From Bradyrhizobium canariense (GTDB taxonomy: Bacteria > Pseudomonadota > Alphaproteobacteria > Rhizobiales > Xanthobacteraceae), in NCBI RefSeq assembly GCF_018130465.1, contig NZ_JAFCKJ010000004.1:124001-188000 (forward strand): a stretch of DNA of 64,000 bases, written 5' to 3'. The notes beneath the pieces are model-generated. The model saw only the letters and a program-made list of their open reading frames with translations, did no database searches and had not been told where the DNA came from. How positions within the stretch are numbered: the first letter of the stretch is position 1; each line of letters starts with the position of its first letter. Shown one piece after another: positions 17,919 to 26,379 of this stretch. Position numbers and translations under genes: made by a program.

Positions 17919-19529
17919 CTACCCGCGTGCCCGCAGTTCGCGCCGCAGCACCTTTCCGGTCGCGGTCATTGGCAGCGTCTCCGCGAACTCCACGAAGCGT
18001 GGGTATTCGTAGGCGGCGAGCTGCACCTTGACGAACTCCTGGATCTCGCGCGCGAGTGCGTCGCCGGCGGCGAAGCCCGGGCGCAGCACGATCCAGGCCT
18101 TGATCGATTCGGTGCGGATCGGATCGGGAATGCCGACCACCGCCGCCATCGCCACCGCGGGATGCTTCATCAGCGTGTGCTCGATCTCGGACGGGCCGAC
18201 GCGATAGCCGGCGGTGGTGATGACGTCGTCCTCGCGGCTGACGTACCAGAAGTAACCGTCCTCGTCCTGCACGCCGAGATCGCCGGTGAGCAGGAATTCG
18301 CCGGCATATTTCTTCGCCGTGGCGTCCGGATTGCGCCAGTATTCGAGCATCGTGCAGGGACAGGGCTGGCGCACGCCGATGATGCCGCGCTGGCCCGTGG
18401 GCAGCTCCTCGCCGCTGTCGTTGACGATGCGGACGTCGAAACCCGGCGTCGCCTTGCCCATCGAACCGGGGCGGATCGGAAACAGATTCGCGTTGCTGCC
18501 GATCACGAGATTGCATTCGGTCTGGCCAAACACCTCGTGCGCGTCGATGCCGAAAGTCTCGCGCACCCAGCCGAGCAGCTCGCCGCCGAGGGACTCGCCG
18601 CCGGTAAAGATGCTGCGCAGCTTGACGCCGGAATGCGTTACGCCGGCCTGCCGCATCAGCTTCAGCGCGGTCGGCGGCAGGAAGACATTGCGGACGCCGA
18701 GATCGGCCATCATCTGCATCGCCGCCTGCGGCTCGAATTTACGCGCGCGGTGGCCGACCAGCGGAATGCCGTGATACCAGAACGCGAACAGGCCGTTGAC
18801 GAGGCCGCCGATCCAGGCCCAGTCCGCCGGCGTCCACATGAGATCGCCGGGGCGCGGCAGGAAGTTGTGGCACATCTCGACATTGGGGAGATGACCGAGC
18901 ACGACGCGGTGCGCGTGCAGCGCGCCCTTCGGATTGCCTGTCGTGCCCGAGGTGTAGATGATCAGCGCGGGATCGTCCGCGGACGTGTCCACCAGCGCGA
19001 AGTCGGGCGATGCGGCCTTGACCGCCCCCCAGAACGATGTCGTGCGCGCCGGCGTTCGTGCGCCAACGATGTAGACATTCTTCAAATCCGGCAGGCGGTC
19101 GCGAATCTTCGATAGCTTCTCCCACCCCCCCTCGTCGGTGACGATCGCCCTGGCCTGCGAGTTCGACAGGCGGAATTCCAGCGCGTCCTCGCCGAACAGC
19201 GCGAACAGCGGAATGGAGATCATCGCCGAACGGAACGCCGCCATGTGCGCGATGGGCAGTTCCAGCGACTGCGACAGGAACACTGCGACGCGGTCGCCGC
19301 GGGCAAGCCCATCCGCCTTCAGCACATTGGCGAAGCGGCGCGACATCTCCGCAACCTCGTCGAAGGATGTGCGCGTGATGGCGCCGTTGTCGTCGACATA
19401 GATCAGCGCGAGCCGGTCGGTGCCGTCGGCGTGGCGATCGCAGCAGGCCTCCGCCATGTTGAAGCGCGCCGGGATCTCCCAGCGGAAATTGCGATAGAGC
19501 TCGTCGTAGGTCTTGGCTTCGGTGAGCAT
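17919..19529 (-). CDS. Acyl-CoA synthetase (AMP-forming), medium-chain type
   Basis: Activates a carboxylic acid to its CoA thioester through an acyl-AMP intermediate. The 536-residue protein contains the AMP-binding P-loop LIIYTSGTTGNPKG, the FGQTECNLVIGSN motif, the hinge GDLGVQDEDGYFWYVSREDD and the C-terminal catalytic lysine in TATGKVLRREL. The overall form is that of the MACS-like acyl-CoA synthetases. The start chosen is MLTEAKTYDEL; the extra upstream residues would come from a dispersed repeat. It converges with the hybrid kinase gene. The acid substrate is not determined by the sequence. Confidence 0.92.
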   Translation of the reverse strand: MLTEAKTYDELYRNFRWEIPARFNMAEACCDRHADGTDRLALIYVDDNGAITRTSFDEVAEMSRRFANVLKADGLARGDRVAVFLSQSLELPIAHMAAFRSAMISIPLFALFGEDALEFRLSNSQARAIVTDEGGWEKLSKIRDRLPDLKNVYIVGARTPARTTSFWGAVKAASPDFALVDTSADDPALIIYTSGTTGNPKGALHAHRVVLGHLPNVEMCHNFLPRPGDLMWTPADWAWIGGLVNGLFAFWYHGIPLVGHRARKFEPQAAMQMMADLGVRNVFLPPTALKLMRQAGVTHSGVKLRSIFTGGESLGGELLGWVRETFGIDAHEVFGQTECNLVIGSNANLFPIRPGSMGKATPGFDVRIVNDSGEELPTGQRGIIGVRQPCPCTMLEYWRNPDATAKKYAGEFLLTGDLGVQDEDGYFWYVSREDDVITTAGYRVGPSEIEHTLMKHPAVAMAAVVGIPDPIRTESIKAWIVLRPGFAAGDALAREIQEFVKVQLAAYEYPRFVEFAETLPMTATGKVLRRELRARG

Positions 19530-19547
19530 GGTTGGTCCCGGCAGCGT

Positions 19548-19637
19548 CGTCATGGCCGGGCTTGTCCCGGCCATCCACGTTCTTGTCTGGCCCTGAGTTT
19601 AAGGCCGTGGATGCCCGGGACAAGCCCGGGCATGACG
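19548..19637. repeat. Dispersed palindromic repeat, inverted pair
   Basis: Two arms of 32 nt (19548-19579 and 19606-19637) are inverted copies of each other with few mismatches. Each arm is itself a hairpin (GCCGGGCTTGTCCCGGC type). The element sits between the synthetase and epoxide hydrolase genes. Confidence 0.8.
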
Positions 19638-19650
19638 GCTGAGTGCGTGG

Positions 19651-20787
19651 CTACCGCACCGTCCGGAAGAACTTCCTGACCTCGCCGACATACAGCCCCG
19701 GCTGCTCGAATGCGGCGAAATGCCCGCCCTTCTCCATCTCGCTCCAATGCGTGATGTTGTGGAAGTTCGGCTCCATCCAGCGCCGCACCGGCGTGATGAT
19801 CTCCTTGGGGAAGACAGCGACGCCCGTCGGCACCTTGACGACAGGCGTGGTGCGGCGCTTGCCAAAACTTTCCCAATAGAGCCGCGCCGACGAGGTCGCC
19901 GTCTCCGTCGCCCAGTAGAGCATGACGTTGTCGAGCAGCTCGTCCTTGTCAAAGATGTTTTCGGGATGGCCGTTGCAATCGGTCCAGGCCCAGAATTTTT
20001 CCAGAATCCAGGCCGCCTGCCCGCTCGGTGAATCGGTCAGACCGTAGCCGAGTGTCTGCGGCCGCGTCGATTGCTGCTTCGAATAGCCGGAGTCGAGATC
20101 GACGTAATGCTTGAGGCCGGCGAGCGCACGCTTCTCTTCCGGCGTCGGTTCGCCCTCGACTTTCGGCGCGGCGTTGAAGGCGAGCGTAATGTGGATGCCG
20201 GCGCAATGCTCAGCGTCCTGCATGCCAAGCGAGGTCGTCACCGCCGAGCCCCAGTCGCCGCCCTGCGCGCCGTAACTGATATAGCCGAGCCGGTCCATCA
20301 GCTTGGCCCAGGTCGCGGCGATACGATCGACGCCCCAGCCGGTGGTCTTCGGCTTGCCGGAGAAGCCAAAGCCCGGCAGCGACGGACAGACGACGTGGAA
20401 GGCGTCGGCAGGATTGCCGCCATGCGCGACAGGATCGACCAGCGGCGCGATCACCTTCTGGAATTCGACGATCGAGCCGGGCCAGCCATGGGTGATGATC
20501 ATCGGCAGCGCCGACGGCTCCTTCGAGCGCACATGCAGGAAGTGGATGTCGAGCCCGTCGATCTCGGTGGTGAACTGCTCGAAGCGATTGAGTTTTGCTT
20601 CGCGCGCCCGCCAGTCATAGCCATCAGCCCAATAGGCGCATATCTCCTGGATCCATTTTAGCGGCGCACCCTGGCTCCAGTCGTCGACCAGCTCCGCCTC
20701 CGGCCAGCGCGTGCGGACGAGGCGCGACTTGAGGTCGGTGAGGATGTCGTCGCTGATGGCGATGCGAAAGGGTTTTATCGCGGTCAT
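19651..20787 (-). CDS. Epoxide hydrolase (EHN family)
   Basis: Alpha/beta-hydrolase of 378 residues with the N-terminal epoxide-hydrolase lid domain (FRIAISDDILTDLKSRL onwards, through WxxG). The oxyanion-hole motif is HGWPGS (residues 100-105), the nucleophile D178 lies in GAQGGDWGS, and the catalytic histidine is H356 in KGGHFAAFEQP. It opens epoxides to vicinal diols via an alkyl-enzyme ester. The substrate range is unknown; the adjacent acyl-CoA synthetase on the same strand could hint at a lipid or aromatic degradation context, but a repeat separates the two. Confidence 0.93.
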   Translation of the reverse strand: MTAIKPFRIAISDDILTDLKSRLVRTRWPEAELVDDWSQGAPLKWIQEICAYWADGYDWRAREAKLNRFEQFTTEIDGLDIHFLHVRSKEPSALPMIITHGWPGSIVEFQKVIAPLVDPVAHGGNPADAFHVVCPSLPGFGFSGKPKTTGWGVDRIAATWAKLMDRLGYISYGAQGGDWGSAVTTSLGMQDAEHCAGIHITLAFNAAPKVEGEPTPEEKRALAGLKHYVDLDSGYSKQQSTRPQTLGYGLTDSPSGQAAWILEKFWAWTDCNGHPENIFDKDELLDNVMLYWATETATSSARLYWESFGKRRTTPVVKVPTGVAVFPKEIITPVRRWMEPNFHNITHWSEMEKGGHFAAFEQPGLYVGEVRKFFRTVR

Positions 20788-20850
20788 CGGTTGCTCCCGA
20801 TTTATCTGTCGGGAGAGAGTAGACTGAACGAGCGCCGCATCAAAGGTGCA

Positions 20851-20999
20851 CCTTCTCCCCTTGTGGGGGAAGGTGGCGCGAAGCGCCGGATGAGGGGTTC
20901 TCTCAACGTGCTCAATTGCGAGAGGCTCGTTCGCGGAGAGAACCCCTCACCCGTCTCGCCGCTACGCGGCGATCCACCCTCTCCCACAAGGGGAGAGGG
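20851..20999. repeat. Inverted pair of an intergenic hairpin repeat
   Basis: Two copies of a roughly 60-nt element face each other. Both contain the CTCCCC-TTGTGG-GGGAG type hairpin and end in GAGGGGTTCTCTC. Shorter relatives of the hairpin occur at 36221, 45238 and 52146. Confidence 0.75.
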
Positions 21000-21005
21000 C
21001 AAGAA

Positions 21006-21461
21006 CTAGCCCGTCAGCGCGGCCTTCACCAAACCGCTGGCCTTGCCGAAATCCATGTGGCCGGCGTACTTCGTCTTCAACACGGCGATCACCTTGCCCA
21101 TGTCCTTCATGCCGGCCGCGCCCGTCTCCGCGACCGCGTCCGAGATCGCCTTCTTGACGTCGTCGTCCGACATCTGCTTCGGCAAGTACGCCGAGATCAC
21201 CGCGATCTCCTCGCGCTCCTGCGCGGCGAGCTCGGCACGGCCGCCCTTCTCGTAAAGCTCGACCGACTCCTGACGCTGCTTGATCATCTTCTGAAACACG
21301 CCGAGCAGGTCCGCGTCCGAGAGCGGCGGCTTGCCGCTGCCGCGCGCCTCGATGTCGGCGTTCTTGATGGTCGAGTTGACCATGCGCAGCGTTGACAGCT
21401 TGCGCTCTTCCTTGGCCTTCATGGCCTCCTTGACCGCATTGTTGATGTCGTCGCGCAGCAT
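21006..21461 (-). CDS. GatB/YqeY domain-containing protein
   Basis: A 151-residue stand-alone YqeY protein, related to the tRNA-binding tail domain of GatB in the tRNA-dependent amidotransferase. Family features are MLRDDINNAVKEAMKAKEE at the start, LSTLRMVNSTIKN, and YLPKQMSDDDVKKAI near the middle. A role in tRNA handling is assumed but not proven for stand-alone members. In many alphaproteobacteria the gene lies near carA or dnaG, as here. Length is normal. Confidence 0.93.
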   Translation of the reverse strand: MLRDDINNAVKEAMKAKEERKLSTLRMVNSTIKNADIEARGSGKPPLSDADLLGVFQKMIKQRQESVELYEKGGRAELAAQEREEIAVISAYLPKQMSDDDVKKAISDAVAETGAAGMKDMGKVIAVLKTKYAGHMDFGKASGLVKAALTG

Positions 21462-21494
21462 GATCGTAATCCCTTCGAATATCCAACGCCTGAT

Positions 21495-22223
21495 CTAGGC
21501 CGTTCGCGGCCGTGAGACAACCGGGGTTCCCAGCCATTCGACCAGCGCCCGCACCGTTGCCTCGGGCTGCTCCGGCTGCGGCAGATGCCCGCAATTCGCC
21601 AGGACGACGAGCTTCGCGCCGGCAATGCCCTCCGCCATCTCCTTCGAGAATGCGTTGGGGATGGTGTTGTCCTGATCGCCCGTCAGCACCAGCGTCGGGC
21701 ATTTGATCGTCGCCAACGTCGTCCGTGAATCCACCCGCGCGATGATCGCGGTCTGCTGCCGCAGATAGCCTTCGACGCCGACGTCCTCGCCCTGCTCATG
21801 CACGAGCTGGCGGATGCCGGCATCGTCGCGGCGCGAGGGATGCACCAGCTCGGGAAACATTTCCTCGCGCGCGGCACGCAGCTCGCCGCGCCGGGCCCGC
21901 TCCATGAGACCGCGGCGGCGCGCGGTCGCCTCCTCCGTGTCGGGCCGCGCCTGGGTGTTGATCAGCGCGAGCTTGGCCACCCGCTCGGGCGCCTGACGCA
22001 TGATCTCGAGCGCGATGTAGCCGCCCATGGAATGGCCGGCGAGCGCGAAGCGCGGCGGCGCCTCGCTCAGCACCCGGCGGGCGATCGCTGCCATGCTGTC
22101 GTCGCGAATATGGTTGGCGACCATCACCGGGCCGAACCGCCACAGCGACGGGATGACCGGCGCATAGATCCGGGCCGAGGAGGCCAATCCCGGAACCAGC
22201 AGAATCGGGGTCGTCTGGTCCAT
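21495..22223 (-). CDS. Alpha/beta-hydrolase fold protein
   Basis: A 242-residue hydrolase with the nucleophile elbow LAGHSMGGYIAL (Ser about 74), a C-terminal acid in LVLTGDQDNTIP and the catalytic histidine in ANCGHLPQPEQPE. The N-terminal strand ILLVPGLASSARIY provides the oxyanion hole. Such short members are esterases, lactonases or thioesterases; the substrate is unknown. It is divergent from carA. Confidence 0.9.
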   Translation of the reverse strand: MDQTTPILLVPGLASSARIYAPVIPSLWRFGPVMVANHIRDDSMAAIARRVLSEAPPRFALAGHSMGGYIALEIMRQAPERVAKLALINTQARPDTEEATARRRGLMERARRGELRAAREEMFPELVHPSRRDDAGIRQLVHEQGEDVGVEGYLRQQTAIIARVDSRTTLATIKCPTLVLTGDQDNTIPNAFSKEMAEGIAGAKLVVLANCGHLPQPEQPEATVRALVEWLGTPVVSRPRTA

Positions 22224-22369
22224 TATTGCCTCCCAAGCCCCGGAATTTGCCGGAAATTATGCCGCCGAGCTTAAGGGCCCAAGGAGACCTGTCAAATATG
22301 CAAAAACGCATGTGAATCGGCGCATCTCCGCTTTGACGCCGGCGTCCGCGAAGACTATGAACCGGGCTC

Positions 22370-23560
22370 ATGACACAACATGACAACGATCCCGCCTGGC
22401 CGGACCACAAACCGACCGCGCTGTTGGTGCTTGCCGACGGCACGGTCCTCGAAGGCTTTGGCCTCGGCGCCGAAGGCCAAGCCGTCGGCGAGGTCTGCTT
22501 CAACACTGCCATGACCGGCTACGAGGAGATCCTCACCGATCCCTCTTATGCCGGGCAGCTCATCACCTTCACCTTCCCGCATATCGGCAATGTCGGCACC
22601 AACGACGACGACATCGAGACGGTGAACATGGCCGCGACACCCGGCGCGCGCGGCGTGATCCTGCGCACCGCGATCACCGATCCCTCGAACTACCGCGCCA
22701 CCAAGCACCTCGACCAGTGGCTGAAGGCACGCGGCATCATCGGCCTCTCCGGCATCGACACCCGCGCGCTGACCGCGCTGATCCGCAGCAAGGGCATGCC
22801 CAACGCCGTGATCGCGCACGCCAGGGACGGCGATTTCGACCTGCACGGCCTGAAGGAAGAGGCGCGCGAATGGCCGGGCCTCGAGGGCATGGACCTCGTG
22901 CCGATGGTCACCTCCGGCCAGCGCTTCACCTGGGACGAGACGCCGTGGCTGTGGGACAAGGGTTTTGGCCGTCAGGACAAGCCTGAGTTCAACGTCGTCG
23001 CCATCGACTACGGCATCAAGCGCAACATCTTGCGCCTGCTGGCCGGCGTCGGCTGCAAGGTGACGGTGGTGCCGGCAACGACCTCGTCTGAAGAAATTCT
23101 TGCGATGAAGCCGGACGGCGTGTTCCTGTCGAACGGTCCGGGCGATCCGGCCGCGACCGGCAAATATGCCGTGCCTGTGATCCGGGACGTGATCAAGTCG
23201 GGCACGCCCACATTCGGAATTTGTCTCGGCCATCAGATGCTCGGCCTCGCCGTCGGCGCCAAGACGAAGAAGATGCATCAGGGCCATCACGGCGCCAATC
23301 ATCCCGTGAAGGACGAGACAACCGGCAAGGTCGAGATCACCTCGATGAACCATGGCTTTGCCGTGGACGAGAGCACCCTGCCGACGGGCGCGACGCAGAC
23401 GCACATCTCGCTGTTCGACGGCTCCAATTGCGGCATCCAGCTCGACGGCAAGCCGGTGTTCTCGGTGCAGTACCACCCCGAGGCCTCACCGGGTCCGCGC
23501 GACTCGCACTATCTGTTCCAGCGTTTTGCGGATCTGATGCGGGAGAAGAAGGGCGCGTAA
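22370..23560 (+). CDS. carA: Carbamoyl-phosphate synthase small subunit CarA
   Basis: Glutaminase subunit that supplies ammonia to CarB for carbamoyl phosphate, the precursor of arginine and pyrimidines. The 396-residue protein has the N-terminal CPSase_sm_chain domain ([32 protein letters not shown]) and the class I glutamine amidotransferase domain with the triad C285 (FGICLGHQ), H369 and E371 (YHPEASPGP). The ATG is the only plausible start. A terminator follows directly. carB is not adjacent; it lies 4.2 kb downstream in the same direction with its own upstream region. Confidence 0.97.
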   Translation: MTQHDNDPAWPDHKPTALLVLADGTVLEGFGLGAEGQAVGEVCFNTAMTGYEEILTDPSYAGQLITFTFPHIGNVGTNDDDIETVNMAATPGARGVILRTAITDPSNYRATKHLDQWLKARGIIGLSGIDTRALTALIRSKGMPNAVIAHARDGDFDLHGLKEEAREWPGLEGMDLVPMVTSGQRFTWDETPWLWDKGFGRQDKPEFNVVAIDYGIKRNILRLLAGVGCKVTVVPATTSSEEILAMKPDGVFLSNGPGDPAATGKYAVPVIRDVIKSGTPTFGICLGHQMLGLAVGAKTKKMHQGHHGANHPVKDETTGKVEITSMNHGFAVDESTLPTGATQTHISLFDGSNCGIQLDGKPVFSVQYHPEASPGPRDSHYLFQRFADLMREKKGA

Positions 23561-23593
23561 GGCGCGCTCTCTTGCAGCTGCTTTGACGACATC

Positions 23594-23617
23594 GAGCCCG
23601 GGCCTTCTCCCGGGCTC
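23594..23617 (+). terminator. Terminator-like hairpin after carA
   Basis: A perfect 9-bp stem, GAGCCCGGG and its complement, around a 6-nt loop, followed by TTGT. It lies 34 bp past the carA stop and would separate carA from the stress genes downstream. The T-run is short, so efficiency is uncertain. Confidence 0.65.
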
Positions 23618-23619
23618 TT

Positions 23620-23658
23620 GTCGTTCCGGGGCGCAGCGCAGCGCGAACCCGGAATGAC
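23620..23658. repeat. Short dispersed palindromic element
   Basis: GTCGTTCCGGGG at the left end pairs with CCCGGAATGAC at the right end across a GC-rich centre with repeated GCGCAGC. It resembles the other intergenic repeats of the window. Confidence 0.5.
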
Positions 23659-23668
23659 AGCGGAACGA

Positions 23669-23693
23669 GGAACGCCGCTTAACTCCCTTCGTT
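23669..23693 (+). promoter_or_regulatory. Candidate sigma-EcfG promoter of the cupin gene
   Basis: GGAAC and CGTT are separated by exactly 16 bp, the consensus of the alphaproteobacterial general stress sigma factor EcfG. The predicted transcript would start near 23701, about 24 nt before the ATG, leaving room for the AGGAG ribosome binding site. Confidence 0.65.
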
Positions 23694-23724
23694 GATCCCT
23701 GCTACGTTCACGCAGGAGCCCCTT

Positions 23725-24249
23725 ATGTCTGTCGTCCGCGACAATGCCGAGCCGCTCGCCATCGTGTTCGAGGATGATGGCCTCGTGCCGAACAATATCC
23801 TCCCCTTCCTGGTCTACCAGGCCGCGGTGAAGCTCGACGCGAAGCATCCGGAAGAGACCATCGAACACCTGTTTGGCGCGAACGGCTGGGGCGGCACGTG
23901 GCGCAATGGCGTCTTCGACTATCTGCATTATCACGCGACGGTGCACGAGGTGCTCGGCGTTGCGCGCGGCAGTGCCCGCGTCCGCTTCGGTGGCGACCAC
24001 GGCCAGGAGCTGGAGATCAAGGCCGGCGACGTCGCGATCCTGCCGGCCGGCACCGGGCATCAATGCATCAAGGCGAGCGAGGATTTCTGCGTGATCGGCG
24101 CCTATCCGCCGGGCGCGAAGATGGAGATCACCCGGGCAACGGCGGAGAACCACGCCAAAGCGCTGAAGACGATCCCGAAGGTTGCGCTGCCGCCGGCCGA
24201 TCCGGTGACGGGCAAGGATGGGGCGTTGATGCGGTTGTGGCGGTCGTGA
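23725..24249 (+). CDS. Cupin domain protein
   Basis: A 174-residue single-cupin protein. The metal-binding motif is spread over FDYLHYHATVHEVLGVARG (His-x-His, Glu) and GDVAILPAGTGHQCI (second cupin motif with His). The function of this group is not established; members are often annotated as small-molecule dioxygenase-like or sugar-binding proteins. The ATG is preceded by AGGAG. An EcfG-type promoter directly upstream points to induction under general stress, together with dps, which converges on it. Confidence 0.88.
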   Translation: MSVVRDNAEPLAIVFEDDGLVPNNILPFLVYQAAVKLDAKHPEETIEHLFGANGWGGTWRNGVFDYLHYHATVHEVLGVARGSARVRFGGDHGQELEIKAGDVAILPAGTGHQCIKASEDFCVIGAYPPGAKMEITRATAENHAKALKTIPKVALPPADPVTGKDGALMRLWRS

Positions 24250-24277
24250 GTCGCGAAGGCTAACCACACACACCGCC

Positions 24278-24321
24278 GTCGTCCCGGCCTAGTGCGCAAT
24301 TGCGCACTAGGCCGGGACGAC
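24278..24321. repeat. Perfect 44-nt palindrome (REP-like), copy 1
   Basis: Both 22-nt halves are exact reverse complements, with GCGCAATTGCGC at the centre and GTCGTCCCGGCC at the left end. A second copy with one mismatch is at 61540-61583. It lies between two convergent genes and could act as a bidirectional terminator or REP element. Confidence 0.85.
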
Positions 24322-24352
24322 ATTGTGGAAGCAATCCCACGAAAGACAAAGA

Positions 24353-24877
24353 CTACGCCTCGTTGCCGCCTTCCTGTCTTGTGGCTTCGAACAGAAACCA
24401 GGTGCGGCGCTCGGTCTCGTCGATGAAGTTCTCGAGGATGCTGGCGCTGGCGACGTCACCGGCGTCGTCGCAGACCTCGTGTGCTTTGCGCATTGCCGCG
24501 GCGACATGCTTGTTGTCCTGCATCAGCTCGCGCAGCATCTCGCGCGGCGGGACGTAGTCTTCGTTGTTGTCCTTGATGGTCTGGAGCTTGGCGACCTGGC
24601 CGATCGACTTCAGCGTGGTGCCGCCGATCTTGCGGACGCGCTCGGCGAGCTGGTCGGTGGTGGCGAAGATCTGGTCGGACTGCTCGTCGAGCAGCAGATG
24701 ATAGTCGCGGAAATGCCGGCCGCTGACGTGCCAGTGGAAATTCTTGGTCTTCAGATACAGCGCGAACGCATCGGCCAGAAGCACGTTGAGCGCCTCCGAA
24801 ACCTTGTTGACCGCCTGGGACGACAGATCGGTGGGGGTGTCGAGGTCGGGCGAGACCTTGCTAGGGGCTTTGCTCAC
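24353..24877 (-). CDS. dps: Dps family ferritin-like DNA-protection protein
   Basis: Forms a 12-mer that oxidises and stores iron and shields DNA in stress or stationary phase. The 174-residue protein contains all ferroxidase residues at the canonical spacing: H48 in KNFHWHVSG, H60 and D64 in DYHLLLDEQ, D75 and E79 in TTDQLAERV. The start is GTG at 24877, preceded by AGGAAGG; longer readings lie across the promoter. A GGAAC-N16-CGTT EcfG promoter sits about 50-77 bp upstream. It converges with the cupin gene, which has the same kind of promoter. Confidence 0.95.
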   Translation of the reverse strand: MSKAPSKVSPDLDTPTDLSSQAVNKVSEALNVLLADAFALYLKTKNFHWHVSGRHFRDYHLLLDEQSDQIFATTDQLAERVRKIGGTTLKSIGQVAKLQTIKDNNEDYVPPREMLRELMQDNKHVAAAMRKAHEVCDDAGDVASASILENFIDETERRTWFLFEATRQEGGNEA

Positions 24878-24929
24878 GGGAAACCTTCCTGTTAGGACGC
24901 GGACATTGACGGCGCGCCGCCGCACCCCT

Positions 24930-24954
24930 AACGCAGGCGGGACGCGCCGGTTCC
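24930..24954 (-). promoter_or_regulatory. Candidate sigma-EcfG promoter of dps
   Basis: Read on the minus strand: GGAAC, 16 bp, CGTT. The predicted start near 24922 gives a 5' leader of about 45 nt before the GTG. dps genes are known members of the general stress regulon in rhizobia. Confidence 0.7.
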
Positions 24955-24990
24955 TTTACCGGAACCGTTTGGCCGGGGCCCTCGGATACC

Positions 24991-25692
24991 ATGGACGACT
25001 GGATCGATTATTACGACTCGACGCACACGATCTACGTCAGCAAGCTGCATCGCGACTTGCACTTTCAGATCATCGCGCGGGACATCACCGGCTACATCTC
25101 TTCGCCCGAGGCGACCGTGCTCGACTATGCCTGCGGCGAGGCGCTGTCGGCGAGCCAGGTCGCGGCGGCCTGCGGCAAGCTGATCCTCGCCGAGCCTGCG
25201 CCCGGCGTGCGCGGCCGGTTGATCGCGCGGTTTGCCCCGAACACGAAAATCCGCGTCCGCTCGCTCGACGACGTCCGCAAGATGCAGGAGCAGTCGATCG
25301 ATCTCGTCGTGATGAACTCGGTCGCGCAATACATGACGCCGGACGAGCTCGACGCCGCGCTCCTCAACTTCCGCCGTATCCTGAAGCCTTCCGGCAAGCT
25401 GGTGCTGGGCGATATCCTCCAGCCCAATGTCGGCATGTTCAGGGACGTCATGGCGCTGCTCAGCTTCGGCCTGCGTCACGGCTTTCTGAAAGATGCGCTG
25501 GTCGGGCTGATCAGCACCGCTCTGTCAGATTACCGTCATCTGCGCACGCGCATCGGGCTGCAGCGCTACAGTGAGGAGGAGATCACCGCCAAGCTCAAGG
25601 CGGCCGGCTTCGCGGTCCAGCGCGCTCACGGCAATATCGGCCACAATCGCTGGCGCATGACGTTCATCGCGCGGCCGCCCCTAGTCCGTTAA
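24991..25692 (+). CDS. SAM-dependent methyltransferase, class I
   Basis: A 233-residue Rossmann-fold methyltransferase. The SAM-binding motif I is TVLDYACGEALSASQVA (residues about 42-58), motif II follows at LILAEPAPGVRGRL, and the post-core motifs are IDLVVMNSVAQYM and LKPSGKLVLGDIL. The N-terminus (DDWIDYYDSTHTIYVSKLHRD) and a C-terminal part SDYRHLRTRIGLQRYSEEEI suggest a lipid or small-molecule methyltransferase. The acceptor cannot be determined. It is divergent from dps. Confidence 0.88.
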   Translation: MDDWIDYYDSTHTIYVSKLHRDLHFQIIARDITGYISSPEATVLDYACGEALSASQVAAACGKLILAEPAPGVRGRLIARFAPNTKIRVRSLDDVRKMQEQSIDLVVMNSVAQYMTPDELDAALLNFRRILKPSGKLVLGDILQPNVGMFRDVMALLSFGLRHGFLKDALVGLISTALSDYRHLRTRIGLQRYSEEEITAKLKAAGFAVQRAHGNIGHNRWRMTFIARPPLVR

Positions 25693-25782
25693 GATTCCTG
25701 GGTTCGGTAAGATTCCTGGGTCCGTTAAGCATAACGTCTGCCTGAGGTGGCTTGTCGCACCCTGATCGGTAATGATCGCCGC

Positions 25783-25858
25783 GGCCCGGTGGCGGAAGCG
25801 TTTACGCGAGGGCGATGCATCGCTCTTTATCCTGGTTCAAATCCAGGCCGGGTCTCCA
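25783..25858 (+). tRNA. tRNA-like gene, degenerate, Cys-type features
   Basis: A 76-nt segment folds as a cloverleaf with encoded CCA. The acceptor stem is seven pairs (GGCCCGG with CCGGGTC, one G-U), and the T arm is perfect (CCTGG, TTCAAAT, CCAGG). The D stem is only three pairs and its loop lacks the usual GG. The anticodon arm (AGGGC, GATGCATC, GCTCT) has an 8-nt loop in which GCA can be read as the anticodon. U73 plus GCA are cysteine identity features. It may be a pseudogene, a tRNA-like RNA or an unusual tRNA. A palindromic repeat begins at its CCA end. Confidence 0.5.
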
Positions 25859-25920
25859 CGCTTCGCCCCTGCGGGGCTACGCGTGGCGCAGCCACGCAAG
25901 ACCCGCAGGGGCGAAGCGTG
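25857..25920. repeat. Long perfect inverted repeat overlapping the tRNA-like 3' end
   Basis: Arms of 19 nt, starting CACGCTTCGCCCC, are perfect reverse complements (25857-25875 and 25902-25920). A smaller inner hairpin, CGTGGC-GCA-GCCACG, sits between them. The first two bases overlap the CCA of the tRNA-like gene. Confidence 0.85.
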
Positions 25921-25970
25921 TCCGGCGTAGCTGGAGCGAAGCGAAAGCGAAGACGGACTGTCTCCGCAGC

Positions 25971-26342
25971 TCAATCTGCCTTGACGCCCTCACATTCCGA
26001 CACAAGGTGAAGCCGGTCGGCGTCCTTCGCTGCGGAGGTGATGACGGCATCGAGCAGGCCGGGGAAACGTGCGTCCAGATCCTCGCGGCGCAGCCGCACG
26101 AAGCGGTTGGTGCCCGCCACGCGGGTCTGCATCAGGCCGCATTCGCGTAGCTTGGCGAAGTGATAGGCGAGATTCGACTTGCCGCTGAGCGCGTTGAAGT
26201 CGCCGCAGCACAGTTCGCTACTGACATGTTCCTGCTGGGCGAGTTGGTACACGATCGCCAATCGGATCGGATCGCTCAGGCAATCCAGGACCATCGGCAG
26301 TTCGATTTGCTCGCGGGTGGGGTGGGGAGGCGTGCGGCTCAT
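25971..26342 (-). CDS. ArsR-family regulator
   Basis: A 123-residue winged-helix protein. LDCLSDPIRLAIVYQLAQQ is the typical ArsR N-terminal helix and SGKSNLAYHFAKLRECGLMQ the recognition helix. The pair of cysteines in SSELCCGDFN lies at the position of an alpha3 metal or thiol site, so metal or redox sensing is possible but not proven. It is divergent from an MFS exporter gene; palindromes in the shared gap are probable operators, so it likely represses both itself and the exporter. Confidence 0.92.
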   Translation of the reverse strand: MSRTPPHPTREQIELPMVLDCLSDPIRLAIVYQLAQQEHVSSELCCGDFNALSGKSNLAYHFAKLRECGLMQTRVAGTNRFVRLRREDLDARFPGLLDAVITSAAKDADRLHLVSECEGVKAD

Positions 26343-26351
26343 GGTCTGACG

Positions 26352-26379
26352 ATCATAGCAAAACGGCCCCGATGTTCAA
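26352..26379 (-). promoter_or_regulatory. Promoter of the ArsR gene
   Basis: Minus-strand -35 TTGAAC, 16-bp spacer, -10 TATGAT. The -10 box ends 9 bp before the ATG, so the transcript would have almost no leader. Operator 1 (TAGTTC-TT-GAACTA) touches the -35 box. Confidence 0.6.
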
